Source: Flavobacterium psychrophilum (lineage in GTDB: Bacteria; Bacteroidota; Bacteroidia; Flavobacteriales; Flavobacteriaceae). Taken from it: a stretch of 64,000 nucleotides of DNA. How positions within the stretch are numbered: position 1 is the stretch's first letter; each line of letters opens with the position of its first letter. Positions 36,108-45,778 of the stretch are shown piece after piece. The notes beneath the pieces are model-generated. The model worked only from the letters and a program-made list of their open reading frames with translations, was not told the DNA's origin and did not search any database. The position numbers and the translations under genes are program-made. The stretch lies in contig CP012388.1 of assembly GCA_001708385.1 (NCBI GenBank), positions 2,418,001-2,482,000 on the forward strand, read 5' to 3'.

Positions 36108-36227
36108 ATGATGAATTTTCATTTTAAGCAAACATCATCAGATGGGGCAAAAACTACAGAGTATTCGATCTCTATACCTATTGTTGGTATTATAACTGTA
36201 GCAATAGCCTGTCTTTACAGTATTTAA
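36108..36227 (+). CDS. 39-residue single-pass membrane peptide
   Basis: The frame from the ATG at 36108 to the TAA at 36225-36227 codes 39 residues. A polar N-terminal half is followed by a hydrophobic helix (PIVGIITVAIACLYSI) reaching the C-terminus. A very strong terminator begins 4 bases after the stop codon, which argues that the region is transcribed as a unit. It was too short for the ORF list used here. It could instead be an sRNA gene. No family is known to me. Confidence 0.5.
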   Translation: MMNFHFKQTSSDGAKTTEYSISIPIVGIITVAIACLYSI

Positions 36228-36230
36228 ATA

Positions 36231-36263
36231 GAACGCCTCTTCTAAGAAGAGGCGTTCTTGTTT
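36231..36263 (+). terminator. strong intrinsic terminator after the small membrane peptide
   Basis: A perfect 12-bp stem, GAACGCCTCTTC (36231-36242) with GAAGAGGCGTTC (36246-36257), has a three-base loop, followed by TTGTTT. Confidence 0.75.
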
Positions 36264-36338
36264 CCGGGTACTTTTAAACAGACTTTCATCCTTTTTTTCA
36301 GGGCTTTATACAAAAAACACAATAATGGCGTTTTAGCT

Positions 36339-36346
36339 TATATTTG
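36339..36346 (+). promoter_or_regulatory. candidate -7 element TATATTTG for porZ-recO
   Basis: Exact TAnnTTTG match ending 18 bases before the ATG at 36365. Confidence 0.5.
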
Positions 36347-36364
36347 TGCAAATAATTGCTTTTG

Positions 36365-38656
36365 ATGAAAAAGATTTTCTTACTGTATTTCTTATTGCTT
36401 TCATTTACTTTTTTTGGGCAAAACCAGCCCTGGAGGAGTTTCTTTTCGTATAACGACATTGTAGATGTAACCCAGTCGCAAAGCAGGGTGTTTGGTGCAG
36501 CCAGTAGTGCTATGTTCGAAAAGAACTTAGGTACTAACGAGCTTAAAACAATAACCTCTGTAGATGGACTTAAAGTAGAGACAATAACAGCAGTACATCA
36601 CAGTACCATATTTAACCGCACATTGGTTGGTAACACTAACGGCTTGCTTATTGTTATTAATGGTGATAATACCATTGTGAATAAAATTGGCATAGTACAG
36701 GAAAGTACTATTGCTGCTGCCAAAAAAAGGATAAATCATATTACCGAAGCCAACGGAAAGGCCTATATATCTACCGATTTTGGAATTGTAGTTTTTGACC
36801 TTGCCACTCTGGAATTTAATGATACCTATTATCTTGGCCCTAACGGATCTGAACTTGCAGTACAGCAGGCAGCTGTGTTAGGCGGCTATATTTTTGCAGC
36901 ATCTCCTACACTGGGAATCAGGGCAGGTAACCTGTCTAACCCAAATCTTAATGACTATAATCAATGGGAGCAGCCGTTTGGCGGTGCTTTTTCCGGAGTA
37001 TGTACTTTTAATAATATGCTCTTTGCCTGTGATACAAATGGACTTGTTTTTAGAATTCAGGACGGTTCAGCCAATATTTTTGCTACTCTTCCCTCCGGTG
37101 TTACAGATCTCAGGGAAGCAAACGGATATTTGGTAGCTACCTGTGCCAGCCGTGTAAATGTTTATAATGCGCAGTTAATGCAAGCTGCCCAAATTAATGT
37201 TATTCCGCTTCCCGAAGCAGAAGGTGCTATTTTTACAAGTGCTACAGTAGTTGCCGAAACCGTGTTTGTAGGTACACGGGATGATGGTATGTTCTCTGCA
37301 GGGTTTAACAGTCTTAGTTTTGAGAATATAACGCCAAATGGCCCTTCGAGAAGCAATATATTTGCCATTAAAAAAGCACCAAGTGCATTATGGGCTGTGT
37401 ACGGAGATTATGATTATTTTTACAATCCGTATGAATTAGATTATTATGGTGTTAGTAAGTTTAACGATAAAGGATGGACAACCATACCCAATACTAAACT
37501 TTTTAATGCAGCATCTATATCAGATATTGTAATTAGTCCCGTAAATGAAAACCTAATATATGTGTCTTCTTTTCATAATGGCCTTATCAAAATTGAAAAT
37601 GAAGAGCCTACAGTTCAATATACTTACCAGCCGGCTATACAAAACGGACCTGAATCTTTAGTTGATTCGGAAAATGCGAACGAACGAAGTGTAAGGATAA
37701 ATAGCCTTGCCTTTGATAAAACCGGAAATTTATGGATGACAAATGCAAGAATTGAAAAGGCCATAAAAACGCTTAGGGCCGGAGGCGGATGGATATCCTA
37801 TAATGTTAAAGACATACTTACTACTCCTACCGACAATAGTTATGGAAAAATGGCAATTGATAAAAATGGCACTAAGTGGATACCAAGTAGTTTTGGAGGG
37901 CTTATAGGATTTAATGAAACTGCCAACCCACAGTTTAAAGTTATTACCAATGGCGAGAATGGAAATTTACCATCGTATAACGTAAGATGTGTAGCCATAG
38001 ACAATAATAATCGCTTATGGATAGGTACTGTTAGCGGATTAAGGGTGTTACAGGGAGTAGACCGTTTTAATACCGAAGACCAGCTTACTACAAATGCTAT
38101 AATTATTCTTGAAGACGGACTTGCCCAGGAACTAATGTACGAGCAAAGTATAATAGATATTGCTGTTGATGGTGCAAATAACAAATGGATAGGTACAGGG
38201 GGAGCAGGAGCTTTTTTAGTATCGCCGGATGGCCAACAGACGCTTTTTCATTTTACGAAAGAGAATTCTCCACTACCAAGCAATACTATAAATGATATTG
38301 AGGTAGATAATGTTACCGGAGAGGTTTTCTTCGCTACAGATAAAGGAATGGTTTCCTACAGGGGTACATCAACTGAAGCAGCAGATGATCTTAGCAAGGT
38401 GTATGTTTTTCCAAATCCGGTACGTCCTACTTTTAACGGAGACGTAAATATTAGCGGGCTTGTAGACAATGCTAACGTTAAGATTACAGATATTGAGGGT
38501 AATCTTGTGTACGAAACTACATCTGAAGGAGGAACCGTTCTATGGGACACACGTGCTTTTGGAAAGTATAAAGTGGCATCCGGCGTGTATATGATATTTA
38601 TATCTTCTGAAGATGGCACAAAAACTAAGGTTAAAAAGGTAATGATCATCAGATAA
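36365..38656 (+). CDS. porZ: PorZ-like T9SS component with beta-propeller domains
   Basis: This 763-residue exported protein has a signal peptide (MKKIFLLYFLLLSFTFFGQ). The opening PWRSFFSYNDIVDV is the hallmark of PorZ homologues. Two-component-regulator-type beta-propeller repeats follow (for example NNNRLWIGTVSGLRVL and DGANNKWIGT). The C-terminal beta-sandwich (from about 675, VFPNPVRP) resembles a T9SS sorting domain but ends VKKVMIIR. PorZ is part of the attachment complex that delivers A-LPS to the PorU sortase. It fits with the T9SS cargo at 3152-5185. It is followed by recO, an order I recall from other Flavobacteriia. Confidence 0.85.
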   Translation: MKKIFLLYFLLLSFTFFGQNQPWRSFFSYNDIVDVTQSQSRVFGAASSAMFEKNLGTNELKTITSVDGLKVETITAVHHSTIFNRTLVGNTNGLLIVINGDNTIVNKIGIVQESTIAAAKKRINHITEANGKAYISTDFGIVVFDLATLEFNDTYYLGPNGSELAVQQAAVLGGYIFAASPTLGIRAGNLSNPNLNDYNQWEQPFGGAFSGVCTFNNMLFACDTNGLVFRIQDGSANIFATLPSGVTDLREANGYLVATCASRVNVYNAQLMQAAQINVIPLPEAEGAIFTSATVVAETVFVGTRDDGMFSAGFNSLSFENITPNGPSRSNIFAIKKAPSALWAVYGDYDYFYNPYELDYYGVSKFNDKGWTTIPNTKLFNAASISDIVISPVNENLIYVSSFHNGLIKIENEEPTVQYTYQPAIQNGPESLVDSENANERSVRINSLAFDKTGNLWMTNARIEKAIKTLRAGGGWISYNVKDILTTPTDNSYGKMAIDKNGTKWIPSSFGGLIGFNETANPQFKVITNGENGNLPSYNVRCVAIDNNNRLWIGTVSGLRVLQGVDRFNTEDQLTTNAIIILEDGLAQELMYEQSIIDIAVDGANNKWIGTGGAGAFLVSPDGQQTLFHFTKENSPLPSNTINDIEVDNVTGEVFFATDKGMVSYRGTSTEAADDLSKVYVFPNPVRPTFNGDVNISGLVDNANVKITDIEGNLVYETTSEGGTVLWDTRAFGKYKVASGVYMIFISSEDGTKTKVKKVMIIR

Positions 38657-38695
38657 TTTACTATCGGTACTTACCGGTTTTATCATCAATAATAT

Positions 38696-39409
38696 ATGCT
38701 CGTAAAGACAAAGGCTATAGTGTTAAGTGCGTTGCGGTATCAGGAAAAAAGCCTGATCGTAAAGTGCTTTACCGAATCTGACGGGCTTAAGTCATATTAC
38801 GTTCGCGATGCTTTTACATCAAAAAAAAGCAGCCAGAAAACTGTGTATTTTCGGCCGCTTAATATACTTGAGATAGAAGCATCTCATAAAAATAAAGGAA
38901 CACTTGAATATTTTAAGGAAGTGCGCATGGCATATCCTTACTTTTCAATCACTACAGATATTACCAAAACAACTATTGCCATTTTTATATCAGAGATGCT
39001 GCATCATTGCATTAAGGAAGAAGAAAAAAATCAAAGCCTTTATTCCTTTCTTGAAACTGCATTACTTTGGCTTGACAGTCATGATGGAGCCGCTAACTTT
39101 CACCTGATTTTGCTTTTGGAAATTACTAAATTTCTAGGGTTCTATCCGGATGGTTCAAACGAAGAATATTCTTTTTTTGAAATGACAGGAGGTGTTTTTG
39201 TGCCTTATGCTTCGGTAAGCTGCCTTTCGGCAGAGGAAACCCAGTTGTTAAGAAGACTTATTCCTTTAAAGTTTGATAACAGCACCAAAGCCTTTCATGT
39301 TTCAGAAAGGCAGGCGTTGCTAAAAATATTGCTGGACTATTATGCATTTCACCTTGATGGTTTTAAAAGACCAAAATCGCTAGAAGTACTTAAAGAGGTT
39401 TTTAGTTGA
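38696..39409 (+). CDS. recO: DNA repair protein RecO
   Basis: This 237-residue RecO opens with the OB-fold segment LVKTKAIVLSALRYQEKSLIVKC and has the helical C-terminal region. It loads RecA with RecF and RecR in gap repair. The length is usual for the phylum. Its stop codon is followed with no spacer by the stop codon of the first prophage gene on the other strand, so the 3' end of recO is the visible border between host and phage DNA. Confidence 0.92.
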   Translation: MLVKTKAIVLSALRYQEKSLIVKCFTESDGLKSYYVRDAFTSKKSSQKTVYFRPLNILEIEASHKNKGTLEYFKEVRMAYPYFSITTDITKTTIAIFISEMLHHCIKEEEKNQSLYSFLETALLWLDSHDGAANFHLILLLEITKFLGFYPDGSNEEYSFFEMTGGVFVPYASVSCLSAEETQLLRRLIPLKFDNSTKAFHVSERQALLKILLDYYAFHLDGFKRPKSLEVLKEVFS

Positions 39410-40042
39410 TTATTTTGTAAATAGAAATCCGCTTGCAGATCCTAACATAAACCAAACGAACCATTTTTTAAACCAGGGTTGACGGATAGTAATTTCTGCG
39501 GAAGTTATATTGTTGGTTTTTAAATATGGGTTGCTGTTTGTGATATCAGTTACCAGAATTTCCTCCCCTAAAAACCAATTTCGTTTAAGTCCGTTTATCA
39601 CGGTCACTGTATTTTCAAAGTGCAATGAATCGATTCTAATGCCTTTTTGGTCAGATTGCCAATTGAGTGTGTACCATTTCTCATTTATGGTTCCTGAGCG
39701 TTTAAAAACACATGGAACAGTATCTTTATATACTATTGGGATACTATCAATCAAAGTAACGGTTTCATATTTAACCAAAGATCTGATTTTTGAGAATTCA
39801 GCGGTAAGTTTTCTCAGCTCAATATCTTTGTTTATAAGTAGATTTTGTAACTGCTTATTCTCTAGTTGTAACGTTGATTTTGTTGCTGTAATAGTACCTA
39901 GTCTGTTCTTATAATAGTTTACAGTATCAGTCAATAATGAAGTGTAATTATTTGCTACACTTTTGTTTGAACTACACGTTTGAACAGATGCAAACAGCAG
40001 CACTATCAGTACTGCTGTCGCTGTTTGCCAAATGTATTTCAT
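39410..40042 (-). CDS. phage membrane-anchored coiled-coil protein, possibly spanin-like
   Basis: This 210-residue protein has an N-terminal hydrophobic segment (6-22) and a coiled-coil stretch (about 55-90, with LQLENKQLQNLLINKDIELR). A beta-rich region follows, then a C-terminal hydrophobic helix (WFVWFMLGSASGFLF). The topology and the place just after the endolysin gene fit an envelope-spanning lysis protein, but the family is not firmly recognised. It overlaps the endolysin gene by one base. Confidence 0.6.
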   Translation of the reverse strand: MKYIWQTATAVLIVLLFASVQTCSSNKSVANNYTSLLTDTVNYYKNRLGTITATKSTLQLENKQLQNLLINKDIELRKLTAEFSKIRSLVKYETVTLIDSIPIVYKDTVPCVFKRSGTINEKWYTLNWQSDQKGIRIDSLHFENTVTVINGLKRNWFLGEEILVTDITNSNPYLKTNNITSAEITIRQPWFKKWFVWFMLGSASGFLFTK

Positions 40043-40506
40043 TAATCTAAAACTTTAAGATGTACAAACAGTACATTTTTTACACTTCGCGTACGGTTCA
40101 TTACTGCTCCGCCATCACTTTGATTGGTTAATGACGTATTGCCTTCTATGGTATAAAATTCCTTATCCTTAACTTTCCATCCATTAAATATACCAACGTG
40201 ATCGTGTTTGCTATCGCCATTCCAATCGAAAAATACTAAGTCTCCCATTTGTGGTGAATTTGCTACCTCTCCAGTCTTTTTAAAATGGGCTACTGCTGTC
40301 TGGCATCCGGCAAAACCTTTTGTATAGCCAATTTTACCTAAAGGAACACCTGCCTGGGCGTAAACCCAGCTGCAAAATATTCCACACCACGCTACACCGT
40401 CTAAACCAAACCACTTTCCATATTTTGTTTTATTGCTGTTAAGTGGGCTTTCTTTTTGACCGACCTCCCCGAAAGCAATCGCAATTATTTTTTCTCCTTT
40501 TGTCAT
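40042..40506 (-). CDS. CHAP-domain endolysin
   Basis: This 154-residue cysteine peptidase/amidase has the CHAP-type motif GVAWCGIFCSWVY, with probable nucleophile Cys41, and a histidine in KHDHVGIF (His103). It probably cleaves peptidoglycan peptides or the amide bond at lysis. There is no signal peptide, so release depends on the holin encoded just upstream in the transcript, 5 bp away. Confidence 0.85.
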   Translation of the reverse strand: MTKGEKIIAIAFGEVGQKESPLNSNKTKYGKWFGLDGVAWCGIFCSWVYAQAGVPLGKIGYTKGFAGCQTAVAHFKKTGEVANSPQMGDLVFFDWNGDSKHDHVGIFNGWKVKDKEFYTIEGNTSLTNQSDGGAVMNRTRSVKNVLFVHLKVLD

Positions 40507-40511
40507 TGTTA

Positions 40512-40937
40512 TTAAATTAAATCGTTAATATCGTTTTTAATCTCTTTACTACGTTTCAGTGTGCTCTTAAGCCATTTTATTATATCCTTGCCAGTTGCTT
40601 CTTCGTAATTTTCTTTAATAGAAGTAAACTCAATACTTACCAAAACCAGAGCAATAAGCTTTGTGAAAAAATAGTCAACCGAAAACCATATCTTCATAAA
40701 CTCTGATAGTAGGTAATGGTCAATTATAAACAGAAGGATTATGCAGGCCTCATAGATGATCAGCTTACCTATGATATCGGACATATACCTGCTCTTAATT
40801 GGTTTCTTTAGCTTATTGGCTTTATACAGTCCGGTTACTGTATCTAAAAAGATTGCTATGGCAACTGCGATAAGTACACCCTGTATTGGAAGTAAAAAAC
40901 CTGTAACGCCTGCAGTGATCGAATAAATGAATTTCAT
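40512..40937 (-). CDS. phage holin
   Basis: This 141-residue membrane protein has about three to four helices and the motif FLDTVTGLYKANK near residue 31-43, typical of the phage_holin_4 group. It is expected to form holes in the inner membrane at lysis. It directly precedes the endolysin in the transcript. Confidence 0.8.
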   Translation of the reverse strand: MKFIYSITAGVTGFLLPIQGVLIAVAIAIFLDTVTGLYKANKLKKPIKSRYMSDIIGKLIIYEACIILLFIIDHYLLSEFMKIWFSVDYFFTKLIALVLVSIEFTSIKENYEEATGKDIIKWLKSTLKRSKEIKNDINDLI

Positions 40938-40956
40938 TTTGTTATAATTTCATTGA

Positions 40957-43900
40957 TTAAGCTGGAGTTACAACAGCAGCGATTGGACTAATAACCCATT
41001 CTGCAGATGAAAGTTTTTTACAAGCGAACGACCCACTGGTATGAATTGCGTATACCGTATAACCCAAGCGTACACTTGGATATTTAGCATTTAAGGTAGT
41101 AAACCACCCGGAACTGCCGGTATAATTATTATCAATGACAAAACCTGTTTCAAGATCCAAAATTTTAGCATCCAATTGCGACTTATTAATTGGATGACTA
41201 CCTAAAGTAGCATTAGGCACAATAGGGGCATCTATGAAAGTTAAAGTTCCACTCTTCGTAGTGGCACCATTTTTTATTATATAATTAGTAGCTACATTGT
41301 TGGCAGCAGTTGCTTGCGCTGAGTCCAACTGCCCTAATGCAACATATTCATTTGCATTTTGAGCGTTAGCTCCCCATACCCTACCAGCGGCCGTTACTCC
41401 AAAAACATCTGTGTTACCAACTTTAGCCCTAAGAACATCAGAAGCGTTTCCATTATTGGTCTCAAATCTATGTGCTACAGTATTTGTAGATTGAAAATAC
41501 ACATTAGTACCGCTAGCATTGCCGAAACTTATTCTGCTACCTTGTGGATTTGATCCTGATATAATATTTGCATTTAAAATTACCTGATCGGCAAATGTTG
41601 TTGCAGCAAATCCTATATCAACTTTTGCTACATTGCCTCTTTCCAATACCAAGTTATATCCATTGTTTGTTCCTATAGTCATGACTGTATTGAAACTATT
41701 ACCGCCTTGTAAAATAGATCCAGCTGTAACTTCGTCCAGTTGCCCTTTATTTATGGCGTGACTTGCTAACGTACCGGCAGGTACGACCGGAGCTTCAGTA
41801 AATGTTTTAGTACCGTTTACAGTTGACGCTCCGCTTGAGGGTATATAGTTGGATGCTACATTATTTGCTGCTGTATTCAATCCTGAATCGAGTTGTGATT
41901 TTATAATCACTTCCTGTGGCAACACAGCAGCAGGAGCCTGTAAAGTTCCACCGTTGATAGGTTTAGTAACACCTTGTGGGGAGACCTCAAGTCGCTCTGT
42001 ATCTACACCATTTAGATATGTAGCTACCCTGGCGGCACCACTAGTATCATTACCTTGCCTCGCACCTCTAAATGATGCCATTGTTTGAACACCATTCGAA
42101 CTGGAACTTTCAATTTGCACGGCTATTCCACCACCAAATCCATCCTGAGAAGCAGCGCTGGTTTTTGCTACTGCTGTAATTGCGGCAAATGACTGAGCAG
42201 CTACATCTATTTTTCTTTTGAATTGGTATAATGAATTTGAATTTGAATCCCATGTGTGTGCACCTATCCAAGTTTTGTCACCTCCAATACTACCTTGATT
42301 CGTACTTGTCGTAACAACACTAGTTGCATCAGCCTTTAAATCAAGCTGAGCTTTATTCACAGCATGCACAGCCAATGTACCGGCAGGCACCGTCGGAGCT
42401 TCAGTAAATGTTTTAGCACCACCAATTGTAGAAGCTCCACTGGATGGAACATAACTCGAAGCAATATTGTTGGCTGCTAAAGAGAGACTTGAATCTAACT
42501 GGCTCTTTATAACTACCTCATTTCCATTTGTAGCAGGAATAGTAGTTACTTTTCCTGTAAAGTTTGCACTACCATCTACACCATTTATAAACCACGTCTG
42601 ACCTGTCGCAAGTCCTGAATAACCTACTAATTTAAAGCCGTAATTGTGACGTATTTCCTTAGCATTATTGTATAGTTCCCAAACAGATTCACCTAAAGTG
42701 TTGATAGAGCTAATACCAAATTGGCCTTGTAATTTTAATCTCCAAGTATTGACAGCTGCCCCTCCTATACCTAAATTATCGTTAAAAGTTTTTTGACCTG
42801 TAACTGACTCAGTGATACTTCCTAACTTATGCAGTACTTCGGAGTCGTTAGATTTTAAGTCAAGTTGTCCCTTATTTACAGCATGATTTGCTAAAGTACC
42901 CGCAGGCACCACTGGAGCTTCGGTAAAAGTTTTAGTACCACCAACTGTAGAGGCTCCAATGGATGGAACGTAGTTAGTGGCAACATTATTGGCAGCAGTT
43001 GCGAGCGCTGCCGTTACCCATGATCTTTCCGCTAGCTGTTCCCATACACTGTTAACACCGCTATATCTTGATCTGTATCTGATACCACCCGTTACAGACT
43101 GAGAGTTAGCTGCAATATGTAATTGTCCTCCAAACATCCCATCAGTAAACATCATACTTAGAATAGATCCGGATGTCGGAAAGTTTATTACGTTCGAACC
43201 TCCATAACCCATCATTGTATTTAGTGAATTTGCATCAGCTGTAGCACCCAATTGGGTCAGACCGCCTCCATTACTATTCAAGGTTAAATATTTTGAGGAA
43301 AGACCATCCATTTGTCCTTTATTGACAGCATGATTTGCCAATGTACCAGCAGGAACCATCGGAGCTTCGGTAAATGTTTTAGCTCCATTAATCGACTCCA
43401 CTATTGATCCTGTTCTATGAACTACTTCTGCATCGTTTGCTAATAATTTCCAGGGCTGCCATGCGCTACCATTCAATGTCCGGATAAACAGTTGGTTGAT
43501 ATTGTTTCCTAAAGCATGATAGGCCTGATAAACCTGTGTCGCAGAAAATCTAACAACCTCCAATTTACCCGCTTGGATGATAGGGTAATTAAGTTCTAAA
43601 GTAACACCTGTGTTATTGCGTTTAAGATATAGTCCTGTATCTAAATATGTATTTAAATCGGTATTTTCCGGAACATCCAAAACTTTGGTATCCAAAGTAC
43701 CTGCCTTATCGGCTTTTAGACCGATTGATGCAGTTATATTAGCCAAAGCGGTTACTAGCCCAGATATATCTGTGATTGCCATCGCCAACCACAGTTTGAA
43801 ACTGGATAGTGTGTATCGTTTAACTCTCGTTTGAGTGCTGTCATAACCAGCAACGTGTGTTATTCCGTTTCCATCATTTAAAAAATCACCGTAAGCTCCG

Positions 43901-45270
43901 CCAAACTGTTCTGTTTGGGTTGCAGTGCTAGCAGAATTAACGCCAATAGGCCAAAATCCTGTAGCATTAGAACCATTTGCATTTGCCTTTGTGTTTAACG
44001 CAGCCTGCAAACCCTGAATATTGTTTATTGTAACCGCAACAGAATCTACAATATTGCCCGTAGCATCTTTAAACTCTAGAAGACTTTGGTTTGAACCGTT
44101 AAATTCGACCGAATGCATTAAATTCGAAACAAAAGCACTTACCAGTACTTGACTTAAAACTTCGCCTGCATCATTTTTAAGTTCGAGCTTTTCTGTTGTG
44201 TCATTATAAAAAAACGTTGTTCCTTCGTTGTTTAAAAAAGCAAGATTCACAGTCGCTAAAATTGTTCCTTCACTGTTTTTGAGATACATTTCTGCCGCTG
44301 CCTGATTAACTGTAACCGTAAGCCCATTAACTGCTGCCTCTGTAGTAAAAGGCGAAGTACCGTCTCCGTTATTGACTAGTTGGGAAATATTTTTATTGCC
44401 ACCCTGTTCAAGTATTTTTTCGAGATTTGGGACATCGGTAATTCTGCTATCGGTACTCGATACAAAATCATTTGCTGAAAATTTATTGGTATAGCTAATT
44501 CCATATAATCCCGGTGTACCTGTAAATTGGGCAAAATACAGTACATCATCTGTTTCGTAGCTAAAGTAATAGGTCTTTTGGCCTGTACCGCCTTCCGTTC
44601 CCGAATCATAAAAGTTCCAGTTAGAAGCATTAGCCTTAGCTATAAAATTACCATCAGCTACCACACCAAGATTTTCAATTATTGCATTCGATTGCCCTAA
44701 TAAATCGTCTATTAAGTAATTACGAATGGTAATTTCTTCAAGATGCCTGGTAGAAATAGTAGTACCATTTTGTCCCCAGTTGCCTTTTCCAGGTTTAAAA
44801 AGGTATTTGTATATTTTTGTAACAGACAGTCCGTTCGGACCATCGGCTAACAATGAAGCTGTGATTATTACAGGTGTTTCTTTTGCAGTAATCACAATTT
44901 CCATAGCATTTAGCTTTTCTGCTACTGCCGCTACCACCGAGTATACAGGTACGTAATTAGGAGCCGGGCCTACAAATCCAGCATCTATTGTCCTGCCGGT
45001 ATTATTTTGATCGATAATAGAACTGTCGCCTCCGGTAAGCCTTGAATACGTTACATCAAGTAAAGCGGCTTGTAAAGCAGCAGCTGAGGTGTAAGACGAA
45101 CCATTAACTGTAAACTCTGAAAAATGGGTTAGTGAAACAAGCACATCTTTACGTTCATAACAGTTATAGAGCTCTATTTTATTGCCGTGTACCGCCGAGA
45201 CATAGTTCCTGAAATATTGTATGCCATTAAGTGTGAAGTTTTTGTCGTTTAGCGAATTTATACTGTTCAT
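40957..45270 (-). CDS. very large tail fibre or adhesin-like phage protein with internal repeats
   Basis: At 1437 residues this is the longest gene of the phage. Five imperfect repeats share the core KTFTEAPVVPAGTLANHAVN, followed by KGQLD. They occur about every 110-220 residues in the second half and separate variable blocks, a modular fibre design. The repeats are also similar as DNA, near 41200, 41780, 42380, 42890 and 43350. It is placed between the connector and holin genes, as host-binding fibres often are. No chaperone or reverse transcriptase is seen beside it. Confidence 0.8.
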   Translation of the reverse strand: MNSINSLNDKNFTLNGIQYFRNYVSAVHGNKIELYNCYERKDVLVSLTHFSEFTVNGSSYTSAAALQAALLDVTYSRLTGGDSSIIDQNNTGRTIDAGFVGPAPNYVPVYSVVAAVAEKLNAMEIVITAKETPVIITASLLADGPNGLSVTKIYKYLFKPGKGNWGQNGTTISTRHLEEITIRNYLIDDLLGQSNAIIENLGVVADGNFIAKANASNWNFYDSGTEGGTGQKTYYFSYETDDVLYFAQFTGTPGLYGISYTNKFSANDFVSSTDSRITDVPNLEKILEQGGNKNISQLVNNGDGTSPFTTEAAVNGLTVTVNQAAAEMYLKNSEGTILATVNLAFLNNEGTTFFYNDTTEKLELKNDAGEVLSQVLVSAFVSNLMHSVEFNGSNQSLLEFKDATGNIVDSVAVTINNIQGLQAALNTKANANGSNATGFWPIGVNSASTATQTEQFGGAYGDFLNDGNGITHVAGYDSTQTRVKRYTLSSFKLWLAMAITDISGLVTALANITASIGLKADKAGTLDTKVLDVPENTDLNTYLDTGLYLKRNNTGVTLELNYPIIQAGKLEVVRFSATQVYQAYHALGNNINQLFIRTLNGSAWQPWKLLANDAEVVHRTGSIVESINGAKTFTEAPMVPAGTLANHAVNKGQMDGLSSKYLTLNSNGGGLTQLGATADANSLNTMMGYGGSNVINFPTSGSILSMMFTDGMFGGQLHIAANSQSVTGGIRYRSRYSGVNSVWEQLAERSWVTAALATAANNVATNYVPSIGASTVGGTKTFTEAPVVPAGTLANHAVNKGQLDLKSNDSEVLHKLGSITESVTGQKTFNDNLGIGGAAVNTWRLKLQGQFGISSINTLGESVWELYNNAKEIRHNYGFKLVGYSGLATGQTWFINGVDGSANFTGKVTTIPATNGNEVVIKSQLDSSLSLAANNIASSYVPSSGASTIGGAKTFTEAPTVPAGTLAVHAVNKAQLDLKADATSVVTTSTNQGSIGGDKTWIGAHTWDSNSNSLYQFKRKIDVAAQSFAAITAVAKTSAASQDGFGGGIAVQIESSSSNGVQTMASFRGARQGNDTSGAARVATYLNGVDTERLEVSPQGVTKPINGGTLQAPAAVLPQEVIIKSQLDSGLNTAANNVASNYIPSSGASTVNGTKTFTEAPVVPAGTLASHAINKGQLDEVTAGSILQGGNSFNTVMTIGTNNGYNLVLERGNVAKVDIGFAATTFADQVILNANIISGSNPQGSRISFGNASGTNVYFQSTNTVAHRFETNNGNASDVLRAKVGNTDVFGVTAAGRVWGANAQNANEYVALGQLDSAQATAANNVATNYIIKNGATTKSGTLTFIDAPIVPNATLGSHPINKSQLDAKILDLETGFVIDNNYTGSSGWFTTLNAKYPSVRLGYTVYAIHTSGSFACKKLSSAEWVISPIAAVVTPA

Positions 45271-45271
45271 G

Positions 45272-45778
45272 CTATACTATTTTTTTGAATCTTAGGCCAT
45301 TTGCTGAGATTTGACAATGGTTAAAGTCGGTAGAGTGGGTTCTGCTTAAATACTTTTTTACATTTTCCCAAATCTGAAAAGCGGCGTCACGGTTAAGGCC
45401 GTAGATGGTTTTTTTAGATGATGCATCCGCAGGCATGCTGTTATCGTTGAGTTTTTCAACAACAGAATATGGGGTATCGGTAACAGATGAAAACATAATA
45501 ATACGCGCATAGGTAAAATAAGCAAGAACCATTTTGAGTCCGTAATTGGTGTAACTAATGCTGTCAACTTCATAAATGCCGCCATTTAATAGTTCTTCAA
45601 AATCCGATGGACTGGCGAGAAGCTTATTGTAAAGGCTTTCTCCAATGAGTGGCTGAAGATCCAACAATTGCGCATCGAGTATCATTTCGTTAAGCTTGGC
45701 ATCGTTGGCCGATTTGCTTATCTGCCTGTATTTAGCAATGTCGTTACGGGTTATCAGGGGCTGGCATAGCATCGGCAA
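45272..45778 (-). CDS. head-tail connector-like phage protein
   Basis: This 168-residue helical protein opens with PLITRNDIAKYRQISKSAND and resembles the DUF6712-type adaptor proteins of Bacteroidota phages. Its start overlaps the 3' end of the portal gene by 35 bases, suggesting coupled translation. It probably joins portal and tail. Assignment is by pattern and position. Confidence 0.6.
   Translation of the reverse strand: MPMLCQPLITRNDIAKYRQISKSANDAKLNEMILDAQLLDLQPLIGESLYNKLLASPSDFEELLNGGIYEVDSISYTNYGLKMVLAYFTYARIIMFSSVTDTPYSVVEKLNDNSMPADASSKKTIYGLNRDAAFQIWENVKKYLSRTHSTDFNHCQISANGLRFKKIV

Noticed and set aside
36108..36227. Pure sRNA reading of the small gene at 36108
   Set aside because: Not excluded, but the hydrophobic helix and the stop codon just before the terminator make a peptide more likely; kept as a low-confidence CDS.
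40957..45270. Diversity-generating retroelement acting on the fibre gene
   Set aside because: No reverse transcriptase and no template repeat with adenine-specific changes are visible; the repeats are ordinary modular repeats.
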